Source: Clostridium peptidivorans (lineage in GTDB: Bacteria > Bacillota > Clostridia > Clostridiales > Clostridiaceae). From it: a stretch of DNA of 64,000 bases. The stretch is taken from contig NZ_OAOD01000006.1 of the NCBI RefSeq assembly GCF_900205925.1, forward strand, positions 1-64,000, given 5' to 3'. Both the position numbers and the translations under genes were made by a program. Of this stretch, positions 36,589 to 45,078 are shown in pieces; positions within the stretch are counted from its first letter, which is position 1, and each line of letters begins with the position of its first letter. A model generated the notes under the pieces. It did not search any database and was not told where the DNA came from. It was given only the letters and a program-made list of their open reading frames with translations.

Positions 36589-37599
36589 ATGTCTGAGTAT
36601 AGTATTTCAAACAAAGATCTTACTATATTTTTGGTAGTAACTTTTGGCTTGACCATAGGTATGGGCATTGTTATGGGGTTTGCATACACTAAATACCCAG
36701 TGGATTCTTTTGGCGTGATACAGATGTATTATCCAGCCATAGGTGTGATGATGGCTTTATTGTTAAACAAAGAAAGGCGTAAAAAGCTCCCAATGAAATT
36801 TTATGGAGCTTATTTGTTTTTTACTATTACCTCAGTTTTATTTCTTTTAGCAGAGGTATTTGTATTTCACAAAGACCCAGGTATGTATATTGAATGCTGG
36901 ATGATTCTGGGGAGTATTACCTCGTTCCTTTTATGTTCTTCTTCAGATGAAAAAGAAAAAATGAACAGTTTAGGATTGGGTTTTGGAAAAAATGTGAAGG
37001 CATCTATTGGATATATTGTGTTATTTATTACTCTGAATCTATGTGTAAACTTTTTAGCGGCAATTATTTTTGATGGCGGTAAAGAATTTATCACCACTTT
37101 ACGAAACGGAAAAATAATGAGAATACTATTTTTAGCACCTCTTTTGTTTTCATTAGAGTTTATTATGTTTTTAGGAGAGGAATATGGCTGGAGGTACTTT
37201 CTTCAAACTGCTCTTCAACAGAGGCTGGGTAAACGAAAAGGGATAGTTCTTTTAGGGATTATATGGGGCATATGGCATTTACCATTAAATCTGTTTTACT
37301 ATAGTCCAATGACGCCTTTTTATTCTATTCTAAATCAATTGATTGTTTGTATTTCCTATGCCATATTTTTGGGCTTTGTCTATATGAAGACAGAAAACAT
37401 ATGGACTGTTTCTATAATTCATTACCTGAACAATAACTTTGCTTTTATTCTTTACAACAATTCAGGAGCTAATGTTGTTCTTAGTGGAAAATTAGTATTA
37501 GTAAACTTAATTTGCATGTCGGTAGTCTATTTACCGTTCCTATTTACTAAAGAATATAGGAAATATAAAAAAGAAATAGAGCTTACAAATGAGTTATAA
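36589..37599 (+). CDS. CPBP family intramembrane metalloprotease
   Basis: 336 residues from an ATG with GAGGAGG 6 nt upstream (an earlier ATG overlaps that motif). About eight membrane spans. The CPBP/Abi motifs are present: GEEYGWR (near 196-202), IWGIWHLPL (His near 228) and SIIHYLNNN at the C-terminal side. CAAX-like proteases of bacteria often accompany peptide quorum-sensing or bacteriocin loci and can give self-immunity; the upstream AgrCA-like pair fits that, as an inference. It may be co-transcribed with the broken gene upstream. Confidence 0.88.
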   Translation: MSEYSISNKDLTIFLVVTFGLTIGMGIVMGFAYTKYPVDSFGVIQMYYPAIGVMMALLLNKERRKKLPMKFYGAYLFFTITSVLFLLAEVFVFHKDPGMYIECWMILGSITSFLLCSSSDEKEKMNSLGLGFGKNVKASIGYIVLFITLNLCVNFLAAIIFDGGKEFITTLRNGKIMRILFLAPLLFSLEFIMFLGEEYGWRYFLQTALQQRLGKRKGIVLLGIIWGIWHLPLNLFYYSPMTPFYSILNQLIVCISYAIFLGFVYMKTENIWTVSIIHYLNNNFAFILYNNSGANVVLSGKLVLVNLICMSVVYLPFLFTKEYRKYKKEIELTNEL

Positions 37600-37702
37600 T
37601 ACTGCAAAAAAGAAAAGATAAGAGGGAATATGAACTACGAATTGGCTTAAGTTTATTAGTAGGATAATATAATAAAAAACTCAAAAACCAAAATAGAAAG
37701 AA

Positions 37703-37732
37703 AAGAGGATAAACCTTAGAATTTATCCTCTT
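37703..37732. terminator. Terminator between convergent genes
   Basis: 11-bp stem AAGAGGATAAA/TTTATCCTCTT with an 8-nt loop between the CPBP gene and hydF. Confidence 0.7.
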
Positions 37733-37815
37733 CATAAGCAAAATGTACATACATATAAAATCTTTTAAAGAAGTTTATACAAATTTCTTAACGGATTCTG
37801 GAATGGCCTTTTATT

Positions 37816-39003
37816 TTAAAACATCTTGGTAACCTTATCAAGTATTCCGTTAAGCTTAGCAATACATACTCCAAAGTTTGTTATAGGTACATTTTGTTCT
37901 TTGCATCGTGAAAGTCTAGATAAAAGCTGTTTTCTTGTAAACATACAGCTTCCACAGTGAACTACAAGTTTGTACTCTGTTAAATCATGAGGAAAGTCAT
38001 TGCCGGACCTCACATCTATTTGAAGTTTTCCACCTACTTTTTGCTCTATCCAGTTAGGAAGTTTTTCTCTTGCTATATCTCCCTTAAGAGCATGGTGAGT
38101 GCAGCCCTCTGCAATAAGTATTTTATCTCCAGCTTTTAAATCTTCTATTGCATTTGCACCAGATTTAAACATATCTATATCTCCCTTGTACCTTGCCATA
38201 AGTATAGAAAAGGAAGTTAGGGGAATAGAAGGATCAAGTATTGAGTTTACTTCTTTAAATACTTGAGAGTCTGTAATAACTAAATCTGGTTTTTTATTTA
38301 AAGATTTCAAAATATCTTTAAGTTCTGTGGTTTTTACAGTAAGAGCCATAGCATCATGGTCTAAAATATCTCTTATTACTTGAACTTGAGGTAAAATAAG
38401 TCTTCCCTTAGGAGCTTGAATATCCTGAGGGGCAACCACAATTACCATGTCCTTAGGATTTAATATATCGCCCACGATGGTTGCTCTTTCAAAATCTAAG
38501 GGAGCATTTTCAATTATTGATTCTTTTAGTCCAGATATATTTATTTTATTTTCAGCACTTAAACTTACAAAGGGAATATTAAATTCTTTTTTTAAGTCAT
38601 CTTCATTTAACTCATATAAATCTATTTTATTTATAACGCCAATAACAGGGACTTTCTTTTTATTAAGTTCATTAAGCCAAGTACTTTCCATAGAAAAATC
38701 ATTGCTACTTCCTGTAAATAAAAGCAGAGCGATATCTGTTTTATCCATTATATCTAAAGTTTTTTCTATTCTAAGCTCTCCAAGAGAGCCTTCATCATCA
38801 AGGCCAGCAGTATCTATTATCATAACAGGACCTATAGGTAGAAGCTCCATTGCTTTAAATACAGGGTCTGTGGTGGTTCCAGCTATATCTGAAACCACAG
38901 ATAAATTTTGAGAAGTCAAGGCGTTTACAAGGCTTGATTTTCCAGCATTTCTTCTACCAAAAACTCCTATATGAAGTCTATTTGCTTTAGGTGTATCTAG
39001 CAT
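37816..39003 (-). CDS. hydF: [FeFe]-hydrogenase H-cluster maturation GTPase HydF
   Basis: 395 residues. The N-terminal GTPase domain carries GRRNAGKSS (G1), TTTDP (G2), DTAGLDD (G3) and NKID (G4). The C-terminal domain has the iron-sulfur ligands in CTHHA and VHCGSCM, matching the HxCxxC-type site of HydF. It is the scaffold on which the diiron subcluster is assembled and delivered to the hydrogenase. AGGAG precedes the ATG. It follows hydG by 36 bp on the same strand; hydE is not adjacent. Confidence 0.94.
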   Translation of the reverse strand: MLDTPKANRLHIGVFGRRNAGKSSLVNALTSQNLSVVSDIAGTTTDPVFKAMELLPIGPVMIIDTAGLDDEGSLGELRIEKTLDIMDKTDIALLLFTGSSNDFSMESTWLNELNKKKVPVIGVINKIDLYELNEDDLKKEFNIPFVSLSAENKINISGLKESIIENAPLDFERATIVGDILNPKDMVIVVAPQDIQAPKGRLILPQVQVIRDILDHDAMALTVKTTELKDILKSLNKKPDLVITDSQVFKEVNSILDPSIPLTSFSILMARYKGDIDMFKSGANAIEDLKAGDKILIAEGCTHHALKGDIAREKLPNWIEQKVGGKLQIDVRSGNDFPHDLTEYKLVVHCGSCMFTRKQLLSRLSRCKEQNVPITNFGVCIAKLNGILDKVTKMF

Positions 39004-39039
39004 TGTTAATTCTCCTTTGTGATAAAATCATTTTAGAAA

Positions 39040-40449
39040 CTAAAATCTTAAATCTCTTTCTCCGTTTTCAACTCTTTTAAGTCTATTAATTGTTTCTTCT
39101 TTAGCCTTTTCATTTGAGATTTTTGTAAGCTCTTCTGCTATAACTTTATTTCCAAGGATATTTGCTTCTTCGTCACCATAATCAAGTAAAAATTCTTTTA
39201 ATGTAAGCAGTGCGTTTGGTTGACATACATTACATATTTGGCCTGTCTTTGCAAGTCTCATAAATCTGTCGCCAGTTCGTCCTTCTCTATAGCAAGCAGT
39301 ACAATAACTTGGTATATAACCATCCTTGCATAAATCCTTTATGATTTGAAGTGGACTTCTATGATCTCCTACAGTAAATTGTGGCTTTTGATGTTCTATT
39401 TTTTGAGAATCTGTATATCCGCCAACTCCGGTACAGGATCCAGAACTTACTTGAGATATTCCAAGGTTTATAACCTCATTTCTAAAATCAGTATCTTCTC
39501 TTGTTGAAAGTATCATACCAGTATATGGAACCGCAAGTCTTACGACAGCTACAATTTTCTTAAATTCTTCATCAGAAACTAAGTATGGATAATCTTTTAA
39601 AGAGACCCCTTCAGCAGGTCTAATTCTTGGAAAAGATATTGTGTGAGGGCCAACTCCTGTAGCTTTTTCTAAATGGTCAGCATGCATAAGCATAGCTATG
39701 GTTTCGTATTTGTAATCATAAAGTCCGTAAAGTACACCTATTCCCACATCATCAATTCCAGCCATTCTTGCTCTGTGATGAGCTGTGGTATGATAATCAT
39801 AGTTATGTTTTGGTCCCTTTGGATGTATTTTCTCATAAGTATCTTTATGATAGGTTTCTTGGAATAATATATAAGTTCCTATGTCTGCATCCTTTAATCT
39901 TTTATAATCTTCCACTGTGGTTGCAGCTATATTTACGTTTATACGTCGTATGCTTCCATTTTCAAATTTTAATGAATATATGGTTTTTATACAGTCTATT
40001 ATATAATCTAAAGAGCAATTTACAGGGTCTTCTCCAGCTTCTAGGGCAAGCCTTTTATGTCCCATGGATTCAAGAATTTTAACTTCTTTAGCTATTTCTT
40101 CCATACTAAGTTTTCTTCTTGTAAAGGAAGAGTTAGAACATTTATATCCACAGTATGTGCATCCATTTACGCAATAATCACTTACATATAATGGAGCAAA
40201 CATAACAATTCTTCTTCCGTATATCTTTTCTTTGATATCCTTAGCAACTTTGTATATTTCTTCTAGTATATCTTCATCTTTTACATTTAATAAAACCCCA
40301 GCTTCCTTAGGGGTAAGTCCTTCGTATAATTTAGCTTTTTCTAAAAGTGTTTTCACATATTCTTTGTCTTTGGAAAGTTTTTCACCTTCATCTATTATTT
40401 GTAGTATTTCTGAATCAATTATAAATTCCTCTGCTTTATATTCTCTCAT
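39040..40449 (-). CDS. hydG: [FeFe]-hydrogenase maturase HydG (tyrosine lyase)
   Basis: 469 residues. Radical SAM cluster C-x3-C-x2-C at Cys93, Cys97 and Cys100 (CVNGCTYC). The HydG-specific C-terminal auxiliary cluster appears as CTAC followed about 22 residues later by CNVC. It cleaves tyrosine to supply CO and cyanide for the H-cluster. The two cluster motifs separate it from the related ThiH and HydE. AGGAG precedes the ATG. A 230-bp leader with an attenuator-like hairpin lies upstream. Confidence 0.94.
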   Translation of the reverse strand: MREYKAEEFIIDSEILQIIDEGEKLSKDKEYVKTLLEKAKLYEGLTPKEAGVLLNVKDEDILEEIYKVAKDIKEKIYGRRIVMFAPLYVSDYCVNGCTYCGYKCSNSSFTRRKLSMEEIAKEVKILESMGHKRLALEAGEDPVNCSLDYIIDCIKTIYSLKFENGSIRRINVNIAATTVEDYKRLKDADIGTYILFQETYHKDTYEKIHPKGPKHNYDYHTTAHHRARMAGIDDVGIGVLYGLYDYKYETIAMLMHADHLEKATGVGPHTISFPRIRPAEGVSLKDYPYLVSDEEFKKIVAVVRLAVPYTGMILSTREDTDFRNEVINLGISQVSSGSCTGVGGYTDSQKIEHQKPQFTVGDHRSPLQIIKDLCKDGYIPSYCTACYREGRTGDRFMRLAKTGQICNVCQPNALLTLKEFLLDYGDEEANILGNKVIAEELTKISNEKAKEETINRLKRVENGERDLRF

Positions 40450-40494
40450 TATTAATACACTCCTTTATATTAAATCTTCAAGATAAAAATAAAA

Positions 40495-40523
40495 GCCCTT
40501 CTACCTCAAAAGGGTAGAAGGGC
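40495..40523 (-). terminator. Attenuator-like hairpin in the hydG leader
   Basis: GCCCTTCTACC pairs perfectly with GGTAGAAGGGC (7-nt loop), followed on the minus strand by TTTTATTTTTAT and only then the hydG SD. It lies inside the leader, so it may regulate entry into hydGF. GAAGGG at 40616-40621 (minus strand) could pair with CCCTTC of the hairpin as an antiterminator. Confidence 0.6.
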
Positions 40524-40535
40524 AGAATTTTGTCT

Positions 40536-40622
40536 TACCAAAATAAAGCTATAGCACTCCTTGTCCTTTTGCTTAGAATAATCCTTGCAATTAGAATGAT
40601 GATTTCTTTAAGTCCCTTCATC
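40536..40622 (-). CDS. Possible 28-codon leader peptide upstream of hydG
   Basis: On the minus strand ATG (40620-40622) opens a 28-codon frame that begins MKGLKEIIILIARIIL, continues with a basic segment and ends FW before TAA. It has a charged start and a membrane-helix-like middle. No SD is present before the ATG, so translation is doubtful. Its position directly before the attenuator-like hairpin would suit a leader peptide, or the segment may instead be a structured RNA. Confidence 0.3.
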
Positions 40623-40713
40623 AAGAGTTTAAAGTCCGGATAAAGAGAAGTTATTATTTACTACTATAGTATTAATTATAATTTTAAATATGATAAATAA
40701 CAACTAATATTTA

Positions 40714-41103
40714 TTATTCTAAAGGATACTTCCAAGCAGAAATACCTTTATTTAAGTGATATATATTAGTAAAGTTATTTTTCAATAAATGTTTAATTGC
40801 TATAGGGCTTCTTCCACCAGAAGCGCAGTAGACAAGAATAGGCTTATCCTTAAAGCTTTCAAGTTCGTCAATTCTAGAGAGAATTTCATGCATGGGAAAA
40901 GATTTTGCTTCAGGCATATGACCAGAACTAAACTCTTCCTTTGTTCTAACATCTAGTATTATTACGTCCTTGTTTTCATTTATTAACTTGTGGGCTTCCT
41001 CAGGAGAAAGATTTTTTACACTTTTATTGCTTAAAATCGATCTTCTTCTAATTATGTTAAAAAAGGCAACAGCTACAAAGAGTGCCACTATTATTTTATC
41101 CAT
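40714..41103 (-). CDS. Membrane-anchored rhodanese-like protein
   Basis: 129 residues: an N-terminal hydrophobic anchor (about 4-18) and one rhodanese domain. The active-site loop is CASGGRS with Cys93, and the domain begins with NLSPEEAHKLI... VIILDVRTKEEFSSGHMPEA. It may handle sulfane sulfur at the membrane. AAGGATGG precedes the ATG. Monocistronic, divergent from the Ycf46-type operon. Confidence 0.9.
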   Translation of the reverse strand: MDKIIVALFVAVAFFNIIRRRSILSNKSVKNLSPEEAHKLINENKDVIILDVRTKEEFSSGHMPEAKSFPMHEILSRIDELESFKDKPILVYCASGGRSPIAIKHLLKNNFTNIYHLNKGISAWKYPLE

Positions 41104-41277
41104 ATGTGCACCATCCTTAAATTGTTATATTTAAATATTACGATATATTATAACATAAAGTATAAGAAATGCGAAGTGATTCTTCTCACATCTTTGAGCT
41201 CAAAAGAAAATTGATTCATGATTTCTTAATGTGATAAAATATCAATGCAATAAAAAAATTAATCACGGAGGTTATAT

Positions 41278-41496
41278 ATGAAAAAGCTAATTATAAAAAT
41301 AAACAAGGGTGGATCTATAAATGCCGAAACTCAAGGAATAAAGGGTTCCAAGTGTATGGATTATATAAAAGTAGTTGAAAATTTACTCGAAGCTGAAACT
41401 GTGGATTCAGAATACACGAAAGAATTTTTTGAAAGTGATTCAGAATATACAAATATCAAGTTAAGCAATAATTTAAATTTAAGGGAGGAAGTTTAA
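41278..41496 (+). CDS. DUF2997 family protein
   Basis: 72 residues. The N-terminal half follows the DUF2997 pattern: a beta strand (LIIKINKGGSI), then ETQGIKGSKCMDYIKVVENL with the conserved Gly-Lys-x-Ser/Ala-Cys turn and a helix; the tail contains two acidic SEYT repeats (DSEYTKEFFE, DSEYTNIK). In cyanobacteria DUF2997 genes sit beside DUF1257 (Ycf35) and ferredoxin genes; here a DUF1257-like gene closes the same operon. Function unknown. GGAGG precedes the ATG. First of five tightly packed genes. Confidence 0.75.
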   Translation: MKKLIIKINKGGSINAETQGIKGSKCMDYIKVVENLLEAETVDSEYTKEFFESDSEYTNIKLSNNLNLREEV

Positions 41497-41497
41497 G

Positions 41498-42220
41498 TTG
41501 GAGAAGAAAAATAAAGTAATTGTCAGGAAAATATTAAGTCTTTGGTGGATATTATTGGGATTCACTCTTGTATTTGCTGGAGTTGGTATGTATATTGCAG
41601 GTAGAAATGTTATACATAAAAGGTGGAAGATATATGGAATTATATATAATATAGCTATTGTAGGTTCATCGGTTTTAGGAGAAGTCATAGGAAATGATAA
41701 TTTTTCTGGTATAGGGGGAGTTCTTTGGATTATATTTATGGTACACAGTATTAAGATTACAAAAGAGTACCTAATAAGACGTGAAATATTAAGCGAAGCT
41801 GATTATAAATTTAATAAAGAAGATGGTTTAAAAGAAAAAATAAGAAGAGAATATAACTTAAACAACAATATGGATGAATTTACAAATAAGGATGAAGAAC
41901 CAACCAATGAATTCTTTAAAAGTAGTCTATCAAATCAGGAAAACATAAAACAAGCTGAAATAAAGGTAGACATAAACCATGCATTAGAAGGAGATATTGC
42001 AAAAATTCCTTCCATTGGATCCATAAGAGCAAAGAAAATAGTAGAAATAAGAAATACTCAAGGAGCATTTAAGGATTTAAATGATTTTGCTATAAGAACA
42101 GATCTTAAACCTCACATAGTGGACAAAATAAGAGACAATATATACTTTGAAGTTTCTGAGGAAAACAGAGTACATAAGACTAATTCAAATAGAGTTAAAA
42201 GAATGGTTGATATGCAATGA
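41498..42220 (+). CDS. Membrane protein with ComEA-type helix-hairpin-helix domain
   Basis: 240 residues from a TTG start one base after the previous stop, with GGGAGGAAG about 6-12 nt upstream. Two or three hydrophobic segments in the first 90 residues form the anchor; an acidic linker follows; residues about 155-215 form a double helix-hairpin-helix (DINHALEGDIAKIPSIGSIR, then the KIVEIRNTQGAF segment) as in ComEA. In ComEA this module binds DNA, but it also mediates protein contacts. Its coupling to an AAA+ ATPase operon is unusual. It overlaps the next gene by 4 bp. Confidence 0.78.
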   Translation: MEKKNKVIVRKILSLWWILLGFTLVFAGVGMYIAGRNVIHKRWKIYGIIYNIAIVGSSVLGEVIGNDNFSGIGGVLWIIFMVHSIKITKEYLIRREILSEADYKFNKEDGLKEKIRREYNLNNNMDEFTNKDEEPTNEFFKSSLSNQENIKQAEIKVDINHALEGDIAKIPSIGSIRAKKIVEIRNTQGAFKDLNDFAIRTDLKPHIVDKIRDNIYFEVSEENRVHKTNSNRVKRMVDMQ

Positions 42221-42813
42221 AGCTAAAAGTGCATAGGTATTTAAAGAGAACAGAAGTAGAGGGTCCGGGAATTAGATTTTGTATATGGGTACAAGGCTGC
42301 TCTATTAAATGCAGTAATTGTGCCAATATAGACATGTGGGACTTTAATAAGGGAATTGATATTCACACTAAAGAACTTATTAGTTTGATAAAAAAGGAAA
42401 TGGCTAATATTAAAGGGGTTACCTTCCTTGGAGGGGAACCATTTGATCAAAGTAATGCAGTGCATGAAGTTGCAAAAGAATGCAGAGAGTTAGGATTAGA
42501 TGTTATAGTGTTTACAGGATATACTTATGAAGAAATACTGTGTTCTAAGAATTTAGATAAAATAAGACTTTTAGAGGAAATAGACATTTTAATAGATGGA
42601 CCCTATAAAAACGAATTATTTGACTTGTCAAGGCCTTGGGTAGGCTCAAGTAATCAGAGATATATTTTTTTAACAGAAAAATTAAAGGATATTAATTTAA
42701 AGGCTTATAAAAATAAGCTAGAAGTTACTATAAATTCAAAAGGAATAATTGAAGTTAATGGCATGGGTGATTTTTCGAAAATAAAGGGGTTATTACAAAG
42801 CTTTAGGAGATGA
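42217..42813 (+). CDS. NrdG/PflA-like radical SAM activating enzyme
   Basis: 198 residues. The radical SAM cluster motif C-x3-C-x2-C is at Cys28, Cys32 and Cys35, preceded by GPGIRFCIWVQG, typical of anaerobic ribonucleotide reductase activases. LGGEPFDQ is the SAM-binding GGEP motif. No glycyl-radical enzyme gene is nearby, and the operon instead encodes an AAA+ ATPase, so the target may be an unusual protein. It starts within the stop codon of the preceding gene (ATGA overlap) and ends 4 bp before the AAA+ gene, so these products are almost certainly made together. Confidence 0.85.
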   Translation: MKLKVHRYLKRTEVEGPGIRFCIWVQGCSIKCSNCANIDMWDFNKGIDIHTKELISLIKKEMANIKGVTFLGGEPFDQSNAVHEVAKECRELGLDVIVFTGYTYEEILCSKNLDKIRLLEEIDILIDGPYKNELFDLSRPWVGSSNQRYIFLTEKLKDINLKAYKNKLEVTINSKGIIEVNGMGDFSKIKGLLQSFRR

Positions 42814-42817
42814 TGAT

Positions 42818-44503
42818 ATGCAAGAGAATACTACAACCACAAGTAAGACAAAAAAATACTTATCTAATTTATTAAAGGCTAGATTTCCATACATATATAT
42901 AAATACTTATGAAGAAGAAAGAACAATTTCACTGATAGAGGATATAGTAAATGATACTAGTCTTATGAAAAATTCAAGAAAAATATATATATGGAGTCAA
43001 ACGGAAGGAATAAGGTGCATAAATGATCCAGCTATAACCTATGGAGAGAACTCTAGAAATAATATAAAAGCTCTAGAAATAATTCAAGAGTGTGATGAAG
43101 CAGCCATATTTATATTAAAGGATTTTCATGTATACTTCGGAGGACAAGCTAGAACTCCTGATTTTACAATAATAAGAAAGCTTAGGGATTTACTAATGGA
43201 GTTAAAAAGATCTATAAAGCCTAAAAGTGTGGTGTTTTTATCACCATTATTAGTACTTCCACTGGAGTTGCAAAAGGACATTACAGTTGTAGATATAGAA
43301 CTTCCAACGGTGGAGGAAATAAGAGTTATATTAGATGAAATGATAGAAGCTAACTGCACAGATGGTAAAATAGATAATGAGCTCAATGAACAGGATAAGG
43401 AGAGATTATCTAGAGCTGCATTAGGTCTTACTCTTCAAGAGGCTGAAAATGCTTTTGCTCGTGCCATGGTACAGGGAGGAAATATTTCAGCTGAAGATAT
43501 TGAGATTATACTAGAAGAAAAACGTCAAGTTATAAGAAAAACTGGAATACTTGAATATATAAATTCTGATATGAAGGCAGAAGATATAGGAGGTCTTGAA
43601 AATTTAAAGAAATGGCTTAATAAAAGAAATAAATCTTGGCTTGACTTAGCTAAAAAATATAATCTGCCGCATCCAAAGGGAATTTTAATTACTGGAATTC
43701 CAGGATGCGGTAAGAGTTTAACCTCTAAAGCCATAAGTGCTATGTGGCAGCTTCCTCTCTTAAGGCTAGATCTTGGTAAGATATTTAGTGGCCTTGTAGG
43801 AAGCTCAGAAGAAAATATGAGAAGGGCAATACAAACAGCTGAAGCAGTATCTCCATCCATACTTTGGGTGGATGAAATTGAAAAAGGACTTGGAGGAAAT
43901 GGTGGAAGTGGAGATAGTGGAACTTCTTCAAGGGTATTTGGAACTTTTTTAACTTGGATGCAGGAAAAGACGAAACCTGTATTTGTAATTGCCACAGCTA
44001 ATGATATAAGTAAACTCCCAGCAGAACTTTTAAGAAAAGGTAGATTTGATGAGATTTTCTTTGTAGACCTTCCAACTAAAAGAGAAAGACAGGAGATATT
44101 TAAAGTCCATTTAAACAAAAGACTTACAAGTGATTTTATAAAGGGAGAAGTAAATATAACTGTTGATTTGCTTAATCATTTGGCAGAAATGACTGAGGGT
44201 TTTGTAGGTTCAGAAATTGAACAGGTGGTTATAGCTGCTTTATATGAAGCTTTTTATGAAGAAAGAGGCTTAAAGATAAGTGACTTGGAAAGAAGCATAC
44301 AAAATACAGTGCCTCTATCTGTAACTCAAGCAGAAAAAATAGTTCAGATTAGAGAATGGGCAAACGTAAGGGCAGTGGCTGCAACATCTTATGATGATAG
44401 AACAGAGTATATAGATGAAGAAAAGGTTACTAAAGCTCAGGAAAAAAATACTCAGCCTAGTGATATAAGAAGGTATAGAGGTGGAAGAACTATAGATTTT
44501 TAG
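42818..44503 (+). CDS. Ycf46-like AAA+ ATPase
   Basis: 561 residues. The N-terminal 230 residues have the degenerate nucleotide-binding-like fold of Ycf46 proteins (FPYIYINTYEEER start, FILKDFHVYF). The AAA+ module follows: Walker A GIPGCGKS (about 292-299), pore-loop region with LGKIFSGLVGSSEENMRRAI, Walker B ILWVDEIEKG, sensor-1 ATAND and the arginine finger in LLRKGRFDE. The close match of architecture to cyanobacterial and plastid Ycf46 supports the family. The cellular role is unknown; AAA+ ATPases remodel or deliver proteins. It sits in the middle of the operon with radical SAM, DUF2997 and Ycf35-like genes. Confidence 0.88.
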   Translation: MQENTTTTSKTKKYLSNLLKARFPYIYINTYEEERTISLIEDIVNDTSLMKNSRKIYIWSQTEGIRCINDPAITYGENSRNNIKALEIIQECDEAAIFILKDFHVYFGGQARTPDFTIIRKLRDLLMELKRSIKPKSVVFLSPLLVLPLELQKDITVVDIELPTVEEIRVILDEMIEANCTDGKIDNELNEQDKERLSRAALGLTLQEAENAFARAMVQGGNISAEDIEIILEEKRQVIRKTGILEYINSDMKAEDIGGLENLKKWLNKRNKSWLDLAKKYNLPHPKGILITGIPGCGKSLTSKAISAMWQLPLLRLDLGKIFSGLVGSSEENMRRAIQTAEAVSPSILWVDEIEKGLGGNGGSGDSGTSSRVFGTFLTWMQEKTKPVFVIATANDISKLPAELLRKGRFDEIFFVDLPTKRERQEIFKVHLNKRLTSDFIKGEVNITVDLLNHLAEMTEGFVGSEIEQVVIAALYEAFYEERGLKISDLERSIQNTVPLSVTQAEKIVQIREWANVRAVAATSYDDRTEYIDEEKVTKAQEKNTQPSDIRRYRGGRTIDF

Positions 44504-44515
44504 GAGGAAGTTAAC

Positions 44516-44974
44516 ATGTCAGTTTCAATACTTTTAATTCCAGCAGCATTAATACTTGCAGAAGTGATTTCGAAGGACGAATTAAAAGAAATGTCCCAAA
44601 ATAAACAAAGTTTAAGCACAATTAGGACTACTTTTAAGGATATGGATATACTAAAAGATGCCCTTGAATGTTATGGAGCAAATATAAAAAGTTTTAATAA
44701 AAATAGCTTGATTTGTAATGTAGAAAATATAGATATGGAATTTACTAAAGCAGCACAGAATGGAATTATCCTTTCAGTAAAAGGTAAGGAAGAAAATATA
44801 GATGAGCTTCATCGCCATATTAAACTTATAGATGAAGAATATAAATATAATATGCAAGAATACACTTATTCCATGCTTAAAGAAAAACTTAAGGAAAATA
44901 ATAAATTAACCTTAGAAAGTGAACAAGTTATGGAGGACGATTCAATAGTGCTTACTTTAAATATTAATGAATAA
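44516..44974 (+). CDS. Ycf35/DUF1257-like protein
   Basis: 152 residues. After a short hydrophobic N-terminus (ILLIPAALILAEV), the segment STIRTTFKDMDILKDALECY matches the start of the Ycf35/DUF1257 domain (in cyanobacteria: sxIKTxIxDLDxLxxAL), and the later HIKLIDEEYKYNMQEYTYSM matches its C-terminal YAYH-type part. Similarity is moderate, so the assignment rests partly on operon context with Ycf46-like and DUF2997 genes. AGGAGG precedes the ATG, 12 bp after the ATPase stop. Function unknown. Confidence 0.65.
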   Translation: MSVSILLIPAALILAEVISKDELKEMSQNKQSLSTIRTTFKDMDILKDALECYGANIKSFNKNSLICNVENIDMEFTKAAQNGIILSVKGKEENIDELHRHIKLIDEEYKYNMQEYTYSMLKEKLKENNKLTLESEQVMEDDSIVLTLNINE

Positions 44975-45078
44975 ACGGCTTATGAAAGTTTTATAAAATA
45001 AGTTTACTTTAATATATGGCAATTTTTGTATCACTACATATAATATTAATGAAATATTAAAAAGAGGTGTATTATTAG

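Noticed and set aside
38447-38911. Plus-strand frame of 154 codons opposite hydF
   Set aside because: Antisense shadow; the hydF G motifs lie in the opposite strand across the same stretch.
40536-40680. hydG leader considered as a NiCo/iron-type riboswitch because of GGAC-containing segments
   Set aside because: The expected four-way junction could not be drawn; left as an open finding only.
43525-44118. Minus-strand frame of 197 codons opposite the AAA+ gene
   Set aside because: Shadow of the ATPase coding strand, whose motifs are complete.
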